Shown here in pieces: positions 20,872-31,648 of a stretch of 64,000 bases of DNA; within the stretch, counting starts at the first letter, position 1; each line of letters starts with the position of its first letter. The translations under genes and the position numbers were made by a program. This DNA comes from Coniferiporia sulphurascens (lineage: Eukaryota; Basidiomycota; Agaricomycetes; Hymenochaetales; Hymenochaetaceae): assembly GCA_002794785.1 (NCBI GenBank), contig NBBA01000002.1, forward strand, positions 1,178,001 to 1,242,000, given 5' to 3'. The notes beneath the pieces are model-generated. The model did no database searches. It had not been told where the DNA came from and worked only from the letters and a program-made list of their open reading frames with translations.

Positions 20872-21689
20872 GGCCCTCTGTCTGAGTCTGCCATACCGCC
20901 CTTTTTTAACTGCCAACCTTCACGCATAATTTACGCATTGGTTAAGATTGAATTAGCTAGTAAAGCACCGTAGGGCATCGTGTGCGTCACCACCATGACT
21001 GGTTGAAGCTGGAGCCGTCTCGATTATCAAGTGGTCCATGCCATACACTCCCACTTCACCGACGCACTAATTATGATTACGTTTTCGCAATCTAACCGCC
21101 AGTTGGGCTCTCTTTCACGCTTGGTAGGTGATATATTGCGGGTCATTCTCTGCCACTGTGATATCCGTTGGCCTTTTGCACGTTAAGCAGGTGAGCATTG
21201 GGTTGGATGTGTTTTGCACTGCGTGGGATCTTCACTACGTCTTACTCTCGAGTCTCGAAAGACATGTGCATACCTTAGGCTTGTTGTCACAAACCGGGAC
21301 ATATGGCTTGCCGTCTTACGCAGACTCCCTCCCGAACTAACACCAGGTACAGAAGCATCATCTATTTTAGCACAGCGATAATTGATTTTCTCAAAATCGA
21401 TTTAAATCTCGGGAAAAGTGTACCTCCTCACCGCATCTCTCTAGATTGGTCAGAGTTGGGAAAAGCAGCCAAGGTTGATTTCATAGCGCTAAACGACGCG
21501 TCTGCGGATAAGGATACTATCCGATTTGTATTTCACTCGTAGCCACAAGCAACAGAAATACAAATAGGGGAGAGATTCTCATCAATACCACAAAAACACT
21601 ACTTGTTCTACTATTATCAATGAAACTTGGCGTAGGTTGTTGTCTCATAATCCGCGTGCCTGTGTTGATGATATACATGTACTGTAACC
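20872..21689. other. Intergenic
   Basis: No gene recognised. Short + strand frames at 21128-21340 and 21303-21542 show no known domain. Confidence 0.4.
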
Positions 21690-23425
21690 TGGGAGACGCG
21701 TCCTCACAACTCAAACTCGCGCTCTCGCCCGCATCAGTCACAACATGTCCGCATCTTTAAGTTGAAAAAAATCCCCACACGTCGCCTTGGCACAGATGGT
21801 CCACTCGTCAGCGCTATCGGGCTGGGCACCATGGGTACATCCGACCCGACGTTCACAAGATTGCAGCTTACAAATCAACTCTCTGCATAGGCATCGGAGC
21901 TTTCTACGGCAAGACAGATGAAGCTGAAGCATACAAGGCCCTCACATATGCCGCCGACCGGGGAATGAGAATGACCTTCTGAGCTTGTGCAGATATCTAT
22001 GGCACTAGTGCGTTCGCCTTGTTGGGGTTTAATGTTAGGGGCCTTAGGGCGTGCGACCAGAGCTGATGGTGTGCTCATTTTCCCTCAGTTGAACTCACGC
22101 TCGCAAGGTGGTTCACCGAGACAGGACGCCGATCGGAGATATTCCTTGCAACCAAATTCGGTGCTTGGGATCCAGAAGGCGCGTTCGGTGTGTCGAATTC
22201 TTCGCCTTCGTACATCAAGTTTGCGCTTGACCGTTCTCTGAAGCGCCTCGGAACGGATTATATCGACCTGTATTACCAACACGGCGTCGACCCGAATGTG
22301 CCAATCGAATTTGTACTGGAAACACTGCGCGAGCCCGTCGAGAAAGGTGTAATCAAGTGGATCGGCCTTAGTGAGTGTAGCGCACAGACGTTGAAGCGTG
22401 CGCGTGCGGTCGAGGGTGCTGGCGCGCGTGTCATCGTAGCCCAGATGGAATTCAGCCCATACAGTCTGGATATCGAGAAGAGCGGCTTCTCGGATGTGGC
22501 AAAGGAGAAGGGCGTTGCAGCGGTCGCGTATAGCCCGCTTGGTCGCGGCATGGTTTCTGGACGGTACACACATGACCTTGCTTTCACTGTGTATATGCGC
22601 TAATTTGATAAGACGTTCGATAGGTACCTCTCACGCGCCGACTTCGACGAGGGCGACTTCCGACTCAATCTTCCCCGCTTCTCAGAGGAAAACTTCCCCA
22701 AGAACGTCGCATTGGCCGGGAAGCTGCAGGCTATCGCGGACAAGTACGGCTCCACTCCCAGCCAAGTCACGCTTGCGTGGATACTTGCCGAGGACGAGAA
22801 CTGTACGCTCAATACATCCCTCTTCTTCCAACCTGTTACTAATTGTTCTATACTTCCACAGATATTCCGATTCCCGGCTGTCGATCCGTTGCGCGTGTCG
22901 AGGAGAACGCGGGAGGTGCAGAGCTGCAACTCTCCCCAGAAGACGTTAAAGCGATCCGTGCACTCAGCGAAGCTGCGAACGTCCAAGGGTCGCGATACCC
23001 AGACGCATTCATGTCCGCCGTCAAGGGTGATTGCATTTCTCAAGACGAATGGAAAGGAGAGTAAGCAGATATGACTAGGAAAAGGCAAACATCATCCTAG
23101 AACGAAATTCAATTATATTCTCCACGAAAGTTTTGAAAAACATGTATGTTGTATAATTATTCCCCCACTGGCCAGGGTGACACCCAGGTACAGTCGTAGA
23201 ACAAACGGAAATCTTGTATACTAAAACTCAATAAAGATAAGTATATGCACCTTGGGCTGTGTTCGGAACGATTCTGGATACAGGCTAAAACAATACGGGG
23301 AAAAGTGCTATCCACAGGTACCATGCGGCACTTCAATAATTTAGGACAGGATGTGTGCAAGACATATTAGCGTCTGCTATGCTAGATAATCCGCGGTATG
23401 AAAAGTCACACTTGAATCACTGGAT
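21690..23425 (+). repeat. Segmental duplication, copy 2 (AKR unit)
   Basis: Same orientation and intron layout as 3902-5630. The 5' edge falls just inside the promoter, so the TATAAG box of copy 1 is not included. Confidence 0.85.
21745..23064 (+). pseudogene. Aldo/keto reductase, decayed duplicate (AKR-psi)
   Basis: Duplicate of AKR-1. At the 5' end a small insertion near 21757 shifts the frame, giving TGA at 21763-21765, six codons after ATG. In exon 2 the codon for the conserved Trp before DCADIYG has become TGA at 21980-21982, and six extra bases sit just before it. Exons 3-5 remain open and well conserved (LATKFGAWDPEG, YYQHGVDP with the active-site His kept, AYSPLGRGM, PGCRSVARVEENA). 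A downstream start near 22190 would give a protein lacking the catalytic Asp, Tyr and Lys. The TATA box is also missing, so normal expression is unlikely. Confidence 0.9.
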
Positions 23426-23671
23426 GTACCAAGTCAGAAACCCGAATCGTAGTATAAAGCGAGCAGTCAGCGATAAGCGCGGATTTTTGCCGTAACGAGC
23501 CACACGTGGGAAAGATAATCCCAAAATTGTGTAGCCGGTTAAGAGCTCCATCGGCCAGAAAAGGCAAGATACGTCTTCGTGTTCGACTTGCGACCACAAG
23601 TAACCGCGGCTGGCTACTCAAACATCGTTTTCTCCTCTGCACTGCTGTGTTGATTCAACGAAAGAAGAACC

Positions 23672-23710
23672 GTCAAGTTTCAAGTTCAAGTTCAAGCTCA
23701 AGCTCAACGC
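23672..23710 (+). repeat. TTCAAG hexamer tract before POLD4 start
   Basis: About five imperfect TTCAAG/CTCAAG units directly upstream of the start codon at 23714, in the presumed 5' leader. A similar TTCAAG-type tract is at 63097-63122. Confidence 0.5.
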
Positions 23711-23713
23711 AAG

Positions 23714-24572
23714 ATGGTGCCCAAAGCAAGGTCGTCTTCCACAATGAAGCAAGGAACGTTGTCCTTCGCGTCGTCCAAGCGCGGCGCGGCGGCGACGGCG
23801 TCGGGCAAGGCAAATGCTCTCAAGACCAAACTCTCCGCTACACCGCCTGTGGTAGGAAAAGCAACCGGCAAGCGGACAGTGAGCAACGACAGCACGATTA
23901 GCTTGAGCACGACAAACACGAACGAGGCCGACAGCGACGACGATGTCGAGTTACTCAGCGCTGGGTCAACTGCATCGGCACGACGCGGCATAAAGCGCTT
24001 GAAGACAGAAAGAGGCGTCGCTAAGGCTGTTAGTGCTAGGCCTAAACGCAGAGCCTCGGTGGACGACTCGTCTTCGGATGAGGAACCTGAAATCCCTAGG
24101 GAGAACTTGGACGTGTTGGAGAAAAGTGGTCGTTTGACCAATGTCTACGAGCAGGCAGAAGAGCGCAGGGGGGAAGTCCTGGCTAGTGAGTGGCTTCTGT
24201 TAACACTTGGTGGACTCGCATTGACGGTCGACGACAGTTCACGCTGAGAAGCAGACCAAAGTTCATCACATTCTCCGGATCTTTGACACGTACGTATCCT
24301 AAGCTTAGGAATTCAGAAGGATTTGGGTTGACCCCAAGTGCGCTCAGCTCGTATGAATATGGGCCTTGCGTTGGTATGACCCGTCTTCAGCGTTGGGAGC
24401 GTGCGCATGCTTTCGGCCTGAATCCACCAACTGAGGTATGTTTCGTTCTTTCACTTGTCTTGCTTTTTACTTAAAAGTTGTTTGCTGTGCTTAGATTCGT
24501 GATATCCTCATGACCGAGCAGGCCGACAAGAATGACGTGTACAAGCAATCCGTCTTCTACGGCGACGTTTAA
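23714..24572 (+). CDS. DNA polymerase delta small subunit 4 (Cdm1/POLD4-like)
   Basis: Four exons. The first, rich in Ser, Thr, Lys and acidic residues, begins MVPKARSSSTMKQGTLSF; QGTLSF resembles a PCNA-interacting (PIP-type) motif. Splicing from 24183 to about 24233, about 24290 to 24347, and about 24436 to 24494 yields KVHHILRIFD, then YGPCVGMTRLQRWERA, FGLNPPTE and IRDIL, which are the signature of the POLD4/Cdm1 C-terminal domain, ending in FYGDV. The protein should help bind and stabilise polymerase delta at the replication fork in the nucleus. The N-terminal half has no fold and is typical for fungal members. Confidence 0.88.
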
Positions 24573-25074
24573 GATATGCCAAAGAGACAGTGTCCTTCAT
24601 AACACTCCCATCTGTAGTTCAAGTCATTCGAAATACCGGAGGTTAGGAGCAAGAGGTTCCACCGCGTCCAGGATGCACCTAAACTAACTTCATTATGTCT
24701 CTACAACATACACACGGTCTCGTATTTTTTTATGGCTCGTCATCTATGTACTCTTCAGTCTCAACAGGGTTAAACTTTCTATTCCTTTCTAACATTGATA
24801 CCGCTTTCATTTGTCCTCTGCAATTATCTAACTGTTGTCTGAAATGTAAAACTTGTAGTGTACGGGACTGCTTACGCTTCGAATGCAATGGTTCTGTACC
24901 GAATTGGACGTCTCCTCTACCGCCTAGTACGCGAGTGCTAAAATCTCGTATTTTATTTCGGGGGAAAGTGTACACGTTGAATCTATCTAGTTCGACATTA
25001 TCCTTGAGTCTGCTCTACAACATATAAAAAGAAAGGTAAACGGAAGACAAGAAAACGCTATACCCAAACATTCG
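24573..25074. other. Intergenic between two convergent genes
   Basis: 3' ends of POLD4 (+) and the hydroxyacid dehydrogenase (-) face each other. A short open frame at 24695-25027 has no recognisable domain. Confidence 0.4.
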
Positions 25075-26508
25075 TCAGGCGCGGTCGCCAAGAGAAAGCT
25101 CGGAAGGCATCTCTTCGCCGAGGACGCCCCCGATGACGTTGTACGCCGCGAGCCTGCCAATACCGATGCGCGTCTCCGTCGTCGCGCTGCCGATATGCGG
25201 GAGCACAACGCACCGCGGCTCCTTCACCAGCGGGTGGTCCTCGCGGATCTGCGGCTCCCCCTCTACAACGTCGATCCCTGCGCCCCAGATCCAGTTCTCG
25301 CGCAGCGCCTGGGCAAGCGCGTCCGAGTCGACAATCGTGCCGCGGCTCGGGTTCACGAGCACGGCGGTGGGCTTCATGCGGCGCAGGAATGCCGAGTCGA
25401 CGGCGTGGTACGTGCCTGCACCGCCTGGAGCGAGGACGAAGAGGACGTCGGAGGACGCGGCGAGGTCTTCGAGCGGCACGCGCGAGATGGCGTCTGCGGG
25501 TAGACCTACGGATGTGGCGAGTGCGGCGTCGCGTGCGATGCTCTCCGGGGTAGGCGTAGCGGAGGAGGCGGGGTTGCCGGTGTAGATGAAGTTGCGGATG
25601 CCGAAGGGGACGAGGCGGGCGAGTGTTGCGTGTGCGATGCGCCCGAAGCCGAGGAAGCCGACTGTCTTGCCCGGGTAGAATTTGCTGGGCGACGTTTCGT
25701 AGGGGACGATACTGAGCTGGGGTCCGCAGAAGCCGAAGGGCGACCAAGGGGAGTTTGGCCACTATAAATCCCAAAGATTGAATGAGTACCTTGCATCGAC
25801 TTCGAGTTCAGTAAAGCGCTGCCCTACCTGCCCTTCGCTTACAACCGTCATCGCCTGACTCGCATTCCTGGTAGCCATAAGTGCAAGCATGATAGCCAAA
25901 TCAGCCACTAATTGTTTTACGTCAGCTGAGTCAAGGGCATCTTGATGCAAGTCTTCTCACCTGCGTTGGTCAAAATTTCGGGGGTGTATCCTAGTCGGAT
26001 ATTCCGCTTCACAAGGGCATCAAGATTGACATGCTCTATTTGGGACGAATTAATATTGAAGCGCCGAAGGGTGTCGAAATGCACGAAAACGTACCGTAAC
26101 CAACGGACATGGTCGAAACAACTTTCAAGGTTGGGCCAGCTGTAGTCCATACATGCTGTCATTAGCATGACGATTAAACCCGACCAGAAAGTACACTTGC
26201 CTGCCTCAATCACCTCTGGCGTCACCTGCAATAGAAATGCGGATGGATACAGCTTCTTCTAACCCCGATCATTCGACTAACCTTGTCCGACAACATGCAC
26301 AGTAAACCCGCTGCTCCCGCAACGTTTTCCAGCAGCCAGGCCTGCTTGTCCTTGGTCTCGTCGGGGCAGACAACGAGCTGCAGGAGAACACTTCAGTCGG
26401 ATGGCGTGCGATGGGGTGATGTACGGAACGTACGTTGAACTCTTTCCTCTCCTTCAGGACGGGCATAACATGGGGACCGAGGTCGCGAGAGACAACAACC
26501 TTGTACAT
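25075..26508 (-). CDS. D-2-hydroxyacid dehydrogenase (glyoxylate/hydroxypyruvate reductase-like)
   Basis: Minus-strand gene with several introns. Start at 26508 (MYKVVVSRDLGPH). Exons give LVVCPDETKDKQAWLLEN, VTPEVIEAAGPTLKVVSTMS, HVNLDALVKRNIRLGYTPE, DLAIMLALMATRN, then the NAD-binding GKTVGFLGFGRIA, LAPGGAGTYHAV, NPSRGTIVD (catalytic Arg), VEGEP (Glu) and LPHIGSAT (catalytic His). It should reduce glyoxylate or hydroxypyruvate with NAD(P)H in the cytosol or peroxisome. The intron at 26140-26200 uses a GC donor, and only this junction keeps the frame (see findings). A TATATAAAT lies about 183 nt upstream. Confidence 0.9.
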
Positions 26509-26690
26509 TCCTCTGATGAGTGAAGATGAGGTGTCAGTACCGGTCTAGAGGGAAGCAAGGGCAAGGGTAGACTGACTCGACAGAACCCATGTTGCGTATT
26601 TATTTAGTAGATAATTGAATTGAGTCCGGGATTCGGGTGGTGTGTTGAGATAACGGTGAAAGCTGAAGGACCAAGCAACAGAGGGTCTGC

Positions 26691-26698
26691 ATTTATAT
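26691..26698 (-). promoter_or_regulatory. TATA box of the hydroxyacid dehydrogenase gene
   Basis: TATATAAAT on the minus strand, about 183 nt upstream of the start at 26508. The distance implies a longer leader, perhaps with an intron. Confidence 0.4.
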
Positions 26699-26699
26699 A

Positions 26700-27981
26700 C
26701 TCCTCGCCCCCGGGTGCGTGTCAGATACGGCCCTCCTTCCTGCCCCATCAGATCTGGTCCTTGGCAAACGGCCATCTTCCTTTGGGAAACAGACCGCGGA
26801 TTCCATACACTCTACCTTTACCGGGAAAGGGGGAGGGACCCGGCGGACGGTGCGTGGATACGACGGCTTTAGACGCTATAATCAATACGTTGTACAGCCC
26901 TTGCAGCCCTCGGCTAACGGCCGCGGTAGGCAGCACTAGTCTAGTGCAGCAAGCGTAGCCAAGATCGATCCCGGCGGGCTCGGTCGCTCGCCCACTTCAG
27001 CCACAAAACTCTGATTGTATCAGCCCCCTCCGCGCGTCTTTGCGAGCGAGCGGCGCCCCGTCTCCGCCGTTATGCCATCCCGCGGAGGAGCCGCTATCAG
27101 CGATGGCTCGGACATAGAGTTTGCGCATGTGTAAACGCATATGGCGTACAATTCATCCCGTCCGTCGAGTCGAGACCCTCGGAAATGGGTGGAAAACGGT
27201 AGGATGGGAGATGAAGGCATTGAAGGCGCGTTTCCTCATCGCCCGTCGTCCGTTCCTATTGAACGCCGCGCCAGAGCCGCGCTCGTAACACAATTAATGG
27301 GATCACATAAGCAGTTCTCACGGGTGCGATTTGATAAACGTTGTAAGCGAATCGGAAATTCTTAGACAAGCTTAAGCTTAAGCTACCGTTGATAAGAGAA
27401 GAAACACGAGAGAAAACCTGCGATCGGTGACGGCGCACGAAATTCACGCCTTCGGCTCGTTGCAACCCCAGCTGCGATAACTCATGGCGCAATACCGTTG
27501 ACCACCTGTTTTTAGGGGGTCATCCTTATGAAGAGCTCCAATCTTCTTTCTCGCTGACATTAGATACGGAGGTATTCTGTCGAACGTGCTTCCTGAAAAA
27601 GCTTGCGCCTTACTAGACTAATAGTCGCCTGGGACATGTCCTCATAGTCTTGGCTTCGCTCGTTCGTTTGACCACCGCCCTACTTCGCCTTGGACTGGTT
27701 TACCTTTGAAATCGATCTTGCGTTGGTGGAGCCGTCGATTCACCGAAGATTGTGCCGGATTTTGTGGCAGATTGGCTTCTGAAGTTAGACTCCTGATATA
27801 ATTCGCAGAGTACGCAATATCCTTAGAAGTACACTAGGATAAACCTGGCCGGTAGCCCGTCGATCTTTGATTGCAATTCGGAGGTCTATTACAGCGCATT
27901 TATTCATTCATTGTCTAAAATTCAACTTCGTCCTCCTAATTTATCCTCCTCGTATTTTCGCTTCCCGGATTCTGGTATCAG
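26700..27981. other. Intergenic
   Basis: No recognisable gene in about 1.28 kb between the hydroxyacid dehydrogenase promoter and the SDR 3' end. An AAGCTTAAGCTTAAGC word repeat lies near 27369-27384. Confidence 0.4.
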
Positions 27982-28859
27982 TTACACACAGTAACCCTAC
28001 GTCTCAACGTCAGCATGCTTTTGAGATGCTGTAATGACGACACAGCGCTTACCCCATTGACCATGAGCGTCTGACCATTGACCCACGACGCTTCAGGGGA
28101 AGCCAAGAACGCAACGACATGCGCGACCTCCTCCGGCTCGCCGAGACGTTTCTGCGGATGCATATTGGTGAAGAAGGCGATCTGCTGCTCGGTCTTGCCG
28201 TTACGGAACATTTCCGTTTCGATTGGGCCGGGCGCGACGCAGTTGACGGTGATGCCCCGCGCACCGAGGTCCTTCGCGAGCACGCGCGTGAGCTGCTCGA
28301 CTGCGCCCTTCGTGGCGCTGTACACGAGCATGGTGGCTGGGACGACGGACATGTGTGCGAGCGTAGACGAGAAGAAGATGACGCGTGCGCCTTTTGGAAG
28401 CCGTTATAAATTAGCCTTTCCGGAGGAAAGCGATTAATTGAGTTGGTACGTACCAGACTCGAGGGTCGGCGCTGCAGCTTTCACGAGGAACAGCGGGCCC
28501 TTGACGTTCGTGTTGAAATGCGTATCGTAGTACTCCTCGTCGAAGTCGGCGAGCGGCTTCATGCCCATTACACCTGCGTTGAGGACGAGAATATCGATAC
28601 GCCCAAACGCGGCAACGCTCTTCTCGAACAGCGCGCGCGCCTGCGCGGCGTTCGAGACGTCCGCCTGCACCGCGACGGCCGCGCCGGCGCGCTTCGCGTT
28701 GAGCGAGGCGACGACTTTCTCGGCTGCAGCGGCGTTGTTGACGTAGTTGACGACGACGCTTGCACCGTCATCGACGAGACGCGCTGCAATGGCGGCGCCG
28801 ATCCCGCGCGAGGACCCAGTGATGAGCGCGATTTTTCCGACAAGAGGTTGCGTGGTCAT
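27982..28859 (-). CDS. Short-chain dehydrogenase/reductase
   Basis: Three exons (28859-28454, 28390-28053, 27996-27982) joining to 252 residues, the usual size of classical SDRs. Motifs: TGSSRGIG (Rossmann nucleotide binding), VLNAGVMG (NNAG-type), FFSST (catalytic Ser) and YSATK (catalytic Tyr and Lys), then NCVAPGPIETEMF. It is likely an NAD(P)H-dependent ketone or ketoacyl-type reductase. The last exon has only 15 nt and encodes GYCV-stop after VNG; the canonical SDR ending VNGG supports this splice. TATAAAA lies 70 nt upstream. Confidence 0.93.
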
Positions 28860-28928
28860 AATGAGCAGTATGAGGTTTCTAGGTCGTAGCCGCTGGGGAC
28901 CGTACGGTCAGTCGGGAAACATCGATGC

Positions 28929-28935
28929 TTTTATA
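28929..28935 (-). promoter_or_regulatory. TATA box of the SDR gene
   Basis: TATAAAA on the minus strand, 70 nt upstream of the start codon at 28859. Confidence 0.6.
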
Positions 28936-30052
28936 GTACGACTCGAGGTCAGCATTTGAACAAGCTGGTGGAAATCGAGTCATGAGTAGTAGCTCGTTTT
29001 GAGAGACACGGTAACAGAACAAAAACACCTCATAGGCCGGACACCTCTTCGCACACATTCTGAACGGCCTGAGCATTGAGATATCTTGCGTGTACAAGCG
29101 GCAGACGACTTTCCGGCGGTCCGAGTCGGAGCTAGTACAGTCACGGCGCGGGAGTACCGGGATGACGTAATTTATACTATCAAAAAAACTGGCTCGGGAA
29201 AATTATCAGATAAGATGAGGTAGCCCTTTCTTACTACGTAAGTTCTCTGACTCCCCTCAGATGACGAATCTGGATGGCGCGTCTTGTCGGCAACAAGACC
29301 GAGAAGCACGGCCCAGAACATTTGGTGACTCTGCCGTGCCAGCACCAGCGCATTTCCTATACACTTGTGCTTGCTGTCGTTCTCACCTGCCGTCTATAAA
29401 GGGCCGTTAACTTGTTCATGTTGATATGCTTCCGCGAATGCCGGACTTGCCTGTCGTTTTGACACCGGCTGTCGGACCGAGTGCATCCTGTGGATTCCTG
29501 CGGGATGGATTTTCTGTGGTGCCCACAACGGCTAATTCCGGTGGCTAATGCACGGACTTAGTCACGTGAAAATTCGTAGAAGTGCGCGCACCTTCAGGTT
29601 GAACACCGATCACTGGCAGTCAAAGTCGGACGACGGGTTCGTTCAGGTGTAAAGTAAACATCCAAATGTCCGAAACTTCCCCCCGATTTCGATGCTTGGA
29701 TGTAGGGCCTAGCCAGCTCGAAACTGGACGATGACTGTGGGTAGTACTACGTACTGTCTCACATTTCCGGCAGTAAATTACTTACTCATTTTTCAGGGAG
29801 GGACGAGCCAAGTGAGACAAATGCTAGTGACGTGCCGCTGTGGTGCGCTCATCGCCCATTACGCTGCCCCTCTCCACGCAGCGCCGTCCATCCCGCCCAG
29901 GCATCGTGCCGAACCCAGGCCCTTGCCGATGTTGGAGCGCACAGCCAAACATGACAGTTAGGACTGCTATGACTGTTGTCTCGGTACATCTTTGCGTACT
30001 GCGGGTACTGCGGGCTGTTTGTCTCTAATGTCCCGAGACTCCGTCGGCGGGA
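28936..30052. other. Divergent intergenic region
   Basis: Shared upstream region of the SDR (-) and the ferritin-like gene (+). I see no other gene. It contains an AGTTCTCTGACTCCCC run near 29240 and GC-rich stretches of unknown meaning. Confidence 0.4.
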
Positions 30053-30059
30053 TATAAAT
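30053..30059 (+). promoter_or_regulatory. TATA box of the ferritin-like gene
   Basis: TATAAAT 73 nt before the start codon at 30132. Confidence 0.6.
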
Positions 30060-30131
30060 TAACAGCAAAAATCGCGGATATTCGTCCCTCCCCCCTCCTT
30101 ACTTCCTACACATCTTCTCGTACAAACAGTT

Positions 30132-31175
30132 ATGAAGTTCTCCGCTACCATCGCCGCTATCATCCTCGCCTCTGTACGTGATGTCGTAGGCACGCCCATC
30201 GCTCGTGCGGCCAATACGACCGGCCCGTACACTACCGTGATGACCAGCCCGACCAACACCTCTTCCTTCAACGACACGCAGATCCTGCAGTACGCGCTTA
30301 CACTCGAGCATCTCGAGAGTACGTTCTACCAGCAAGGACTGGCGCAGTACAGCGAGAGCGACTTTACGAGCGCTGGTTTGCCAAGCTGGGCGCGCGGCCG
30401 CTTTGCGCAGATTGGCGAGCACGAGATGACGCATGTCCAAACGCTGAGTGGTGCACTCGGTAATGACACTGTCGCAGCGTGCAATTATTCTTTGTATGTC
30501 TATTTCACTCCAATCCTATTGTATCGTCATTCTTATATTTTCTTTAGCCCGTACACCGACCCGTGGTCCTTCGCGGCACTCTCGCTTCTACTCGAGAGCG
30601 TCGGCAATTCCGCGTACCTCGGCGGCGGCACGTCCCTCACGAGCAACGCAAGCGTCCTCAGCGTCGCATCGTCCATCCTCTCCGTAGAAGCACGCCACTC
30701 GTCCTGGATCCAGTCCTCCGTATTCGACGGGGGACCGTGGTCCGGCGCGTTCGACACCCCAATCGACGCAAACATGGGCTACTCGCTCGCCTCGAGCTTC
30801 ATCACGAGCTGCCCCTCGTCGAACCCCTCGCTGCCGTTCACCGCCTTCCCCAACTTGACGCTCACGAACCCGAGCGGCGGGAACGTCAGCGCGAACGGTA
30901 GCAACACTCCTGCGCCCGGCACGAACGTCACGCTCGTATACGGCAACGCGACTGATAATTCGATGTCGAACAGTACCCAGTACGCGGCGTTCTTGAGCGG
31001 CTTGAACACGACTTTCGTGGGCATCGCCAATAACCAGACGACGATCCCGCCGTTCTTGCAGGGATTCGTGTTCGCTTTCGTCACCACCAGTAACACGTCT
31101 TTGAACGATAGTAATATCGTGGCTGGCCCAGCTGCATTCACGGTTGTCTTTAATGATACGGCGGGGAACCCTTGA
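30132..31175 (+). CDS. Secreted ferritin-like protein (Rds1-type)
   Basis: Open over 347 codons. Signal peptide in about residues 1-22, then QYALTLEHLESTFYQQGL and EIGEHEMTHV-type EHEMTHVQTL, with DPWSFAALSLLLESVG and SSILSVEARHSSWI: the four-helix ferritin-like pattern with Glu/His metal-ligand candidates. The tail is rich in Asn-X-Ser/Thr sequons. The family includes the fission yeast stress-response gene rds1; the biochemical role is unknown. A 54-nt GT-AG intron at 30494-30547 probably interrupts it (CNYS-F-PYTDPWS after splicing). Its length is a multiple of three and it has no stop, so the unspliced form is also open. Confidence 0.85.
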   Translation: MKFSATIAAIILASVRDVVGTPIARAANTTGPYTTVMTSPTNTSSFNDTQILQYALTLEHLESTFYQQGLAQYSESDFTSAGLPSWARGRFAQIGEHEMTHVQTLSGALGNDTVAACNYSLYVYFTPILLYRHSYIFFSPYTDPWSFAALSLLLESVGNSAYLGGGTSLTSNASVLSVASSILSVEARHSSWIQSSVFDGGPWSGAFDTPIDANMGYSLASSFITSCPSSNPSLPFTAFPNLTLTNPSGGNVSANGSNTPAPGTNVTLVYGNATDNSMSNSTQYAAFLSGLNTTFVGIANNQTTIPPFLQGFVFAFVTTSNTSLNDSNIVAGPAAFTVVFNDTAGNP

Positions 31176-31648
31176 TTATGTCAGGAAGACTTTTTTCAAG
31201 CATTATTGTAAAGCACTGCAATGAACTTTTTCCTGTTTTACGCTGTTTAAACCTGAACGATATGTATAATGATTATATCTTCGATATTGTGATCTCCGAA
31301 TGTATTTCGTAAATTTGTACATGCTTTCTCTAATTGGTATACGATTCCTTAAAACTTGTGCTTAGTAAATGAGTAGTCGGATCGTAATATGTCACGTTTG
31401 GGTGGTCCGTATCTCAGTCTTTTTAGTGAAGGAAGAGGATTATCGCCCTTTCACGTTTTTCTTTGCTGGGTTTTGTATCTGCCAAGCGAGCGACATTCTC
31501 ATATAACTCAGCAATGACACGAATAATGCATCGGCATCTCAGAAACTAAATACTCTGCTCGAGTGTTCTCTCATGGATTCATGCAAACACTGACAGGCCC
31601 AAAAAAGGTAGTCTAAGCTACAAACATCAATATTAACAAAAAATTTCA
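31176..31648. other. Convergent 3' region
   Basis: AT-rich spacer between the convergent ferritin-like gene and AKR-3. No gene seen. Confidence 0.4.

Noticed and set aside
22085..22573. Minus-strand frame opposite AKR-psi
   Set aside because: A shadow of the aldo/keto reductase exons, and the same shadow occurs opposite AKR-3.
25058..25774. Long arginine-rich minus-strand frame
   Set aside because: It overlaps the hydroxyacid dehydrogenase exons in another frame; the composition is an artefact of the GC-rich coding strand.
28443..28889. Open + strand frame opposite the SDR
   Set aside because: It is antisense to a well-supported SDR exon and has no domain.
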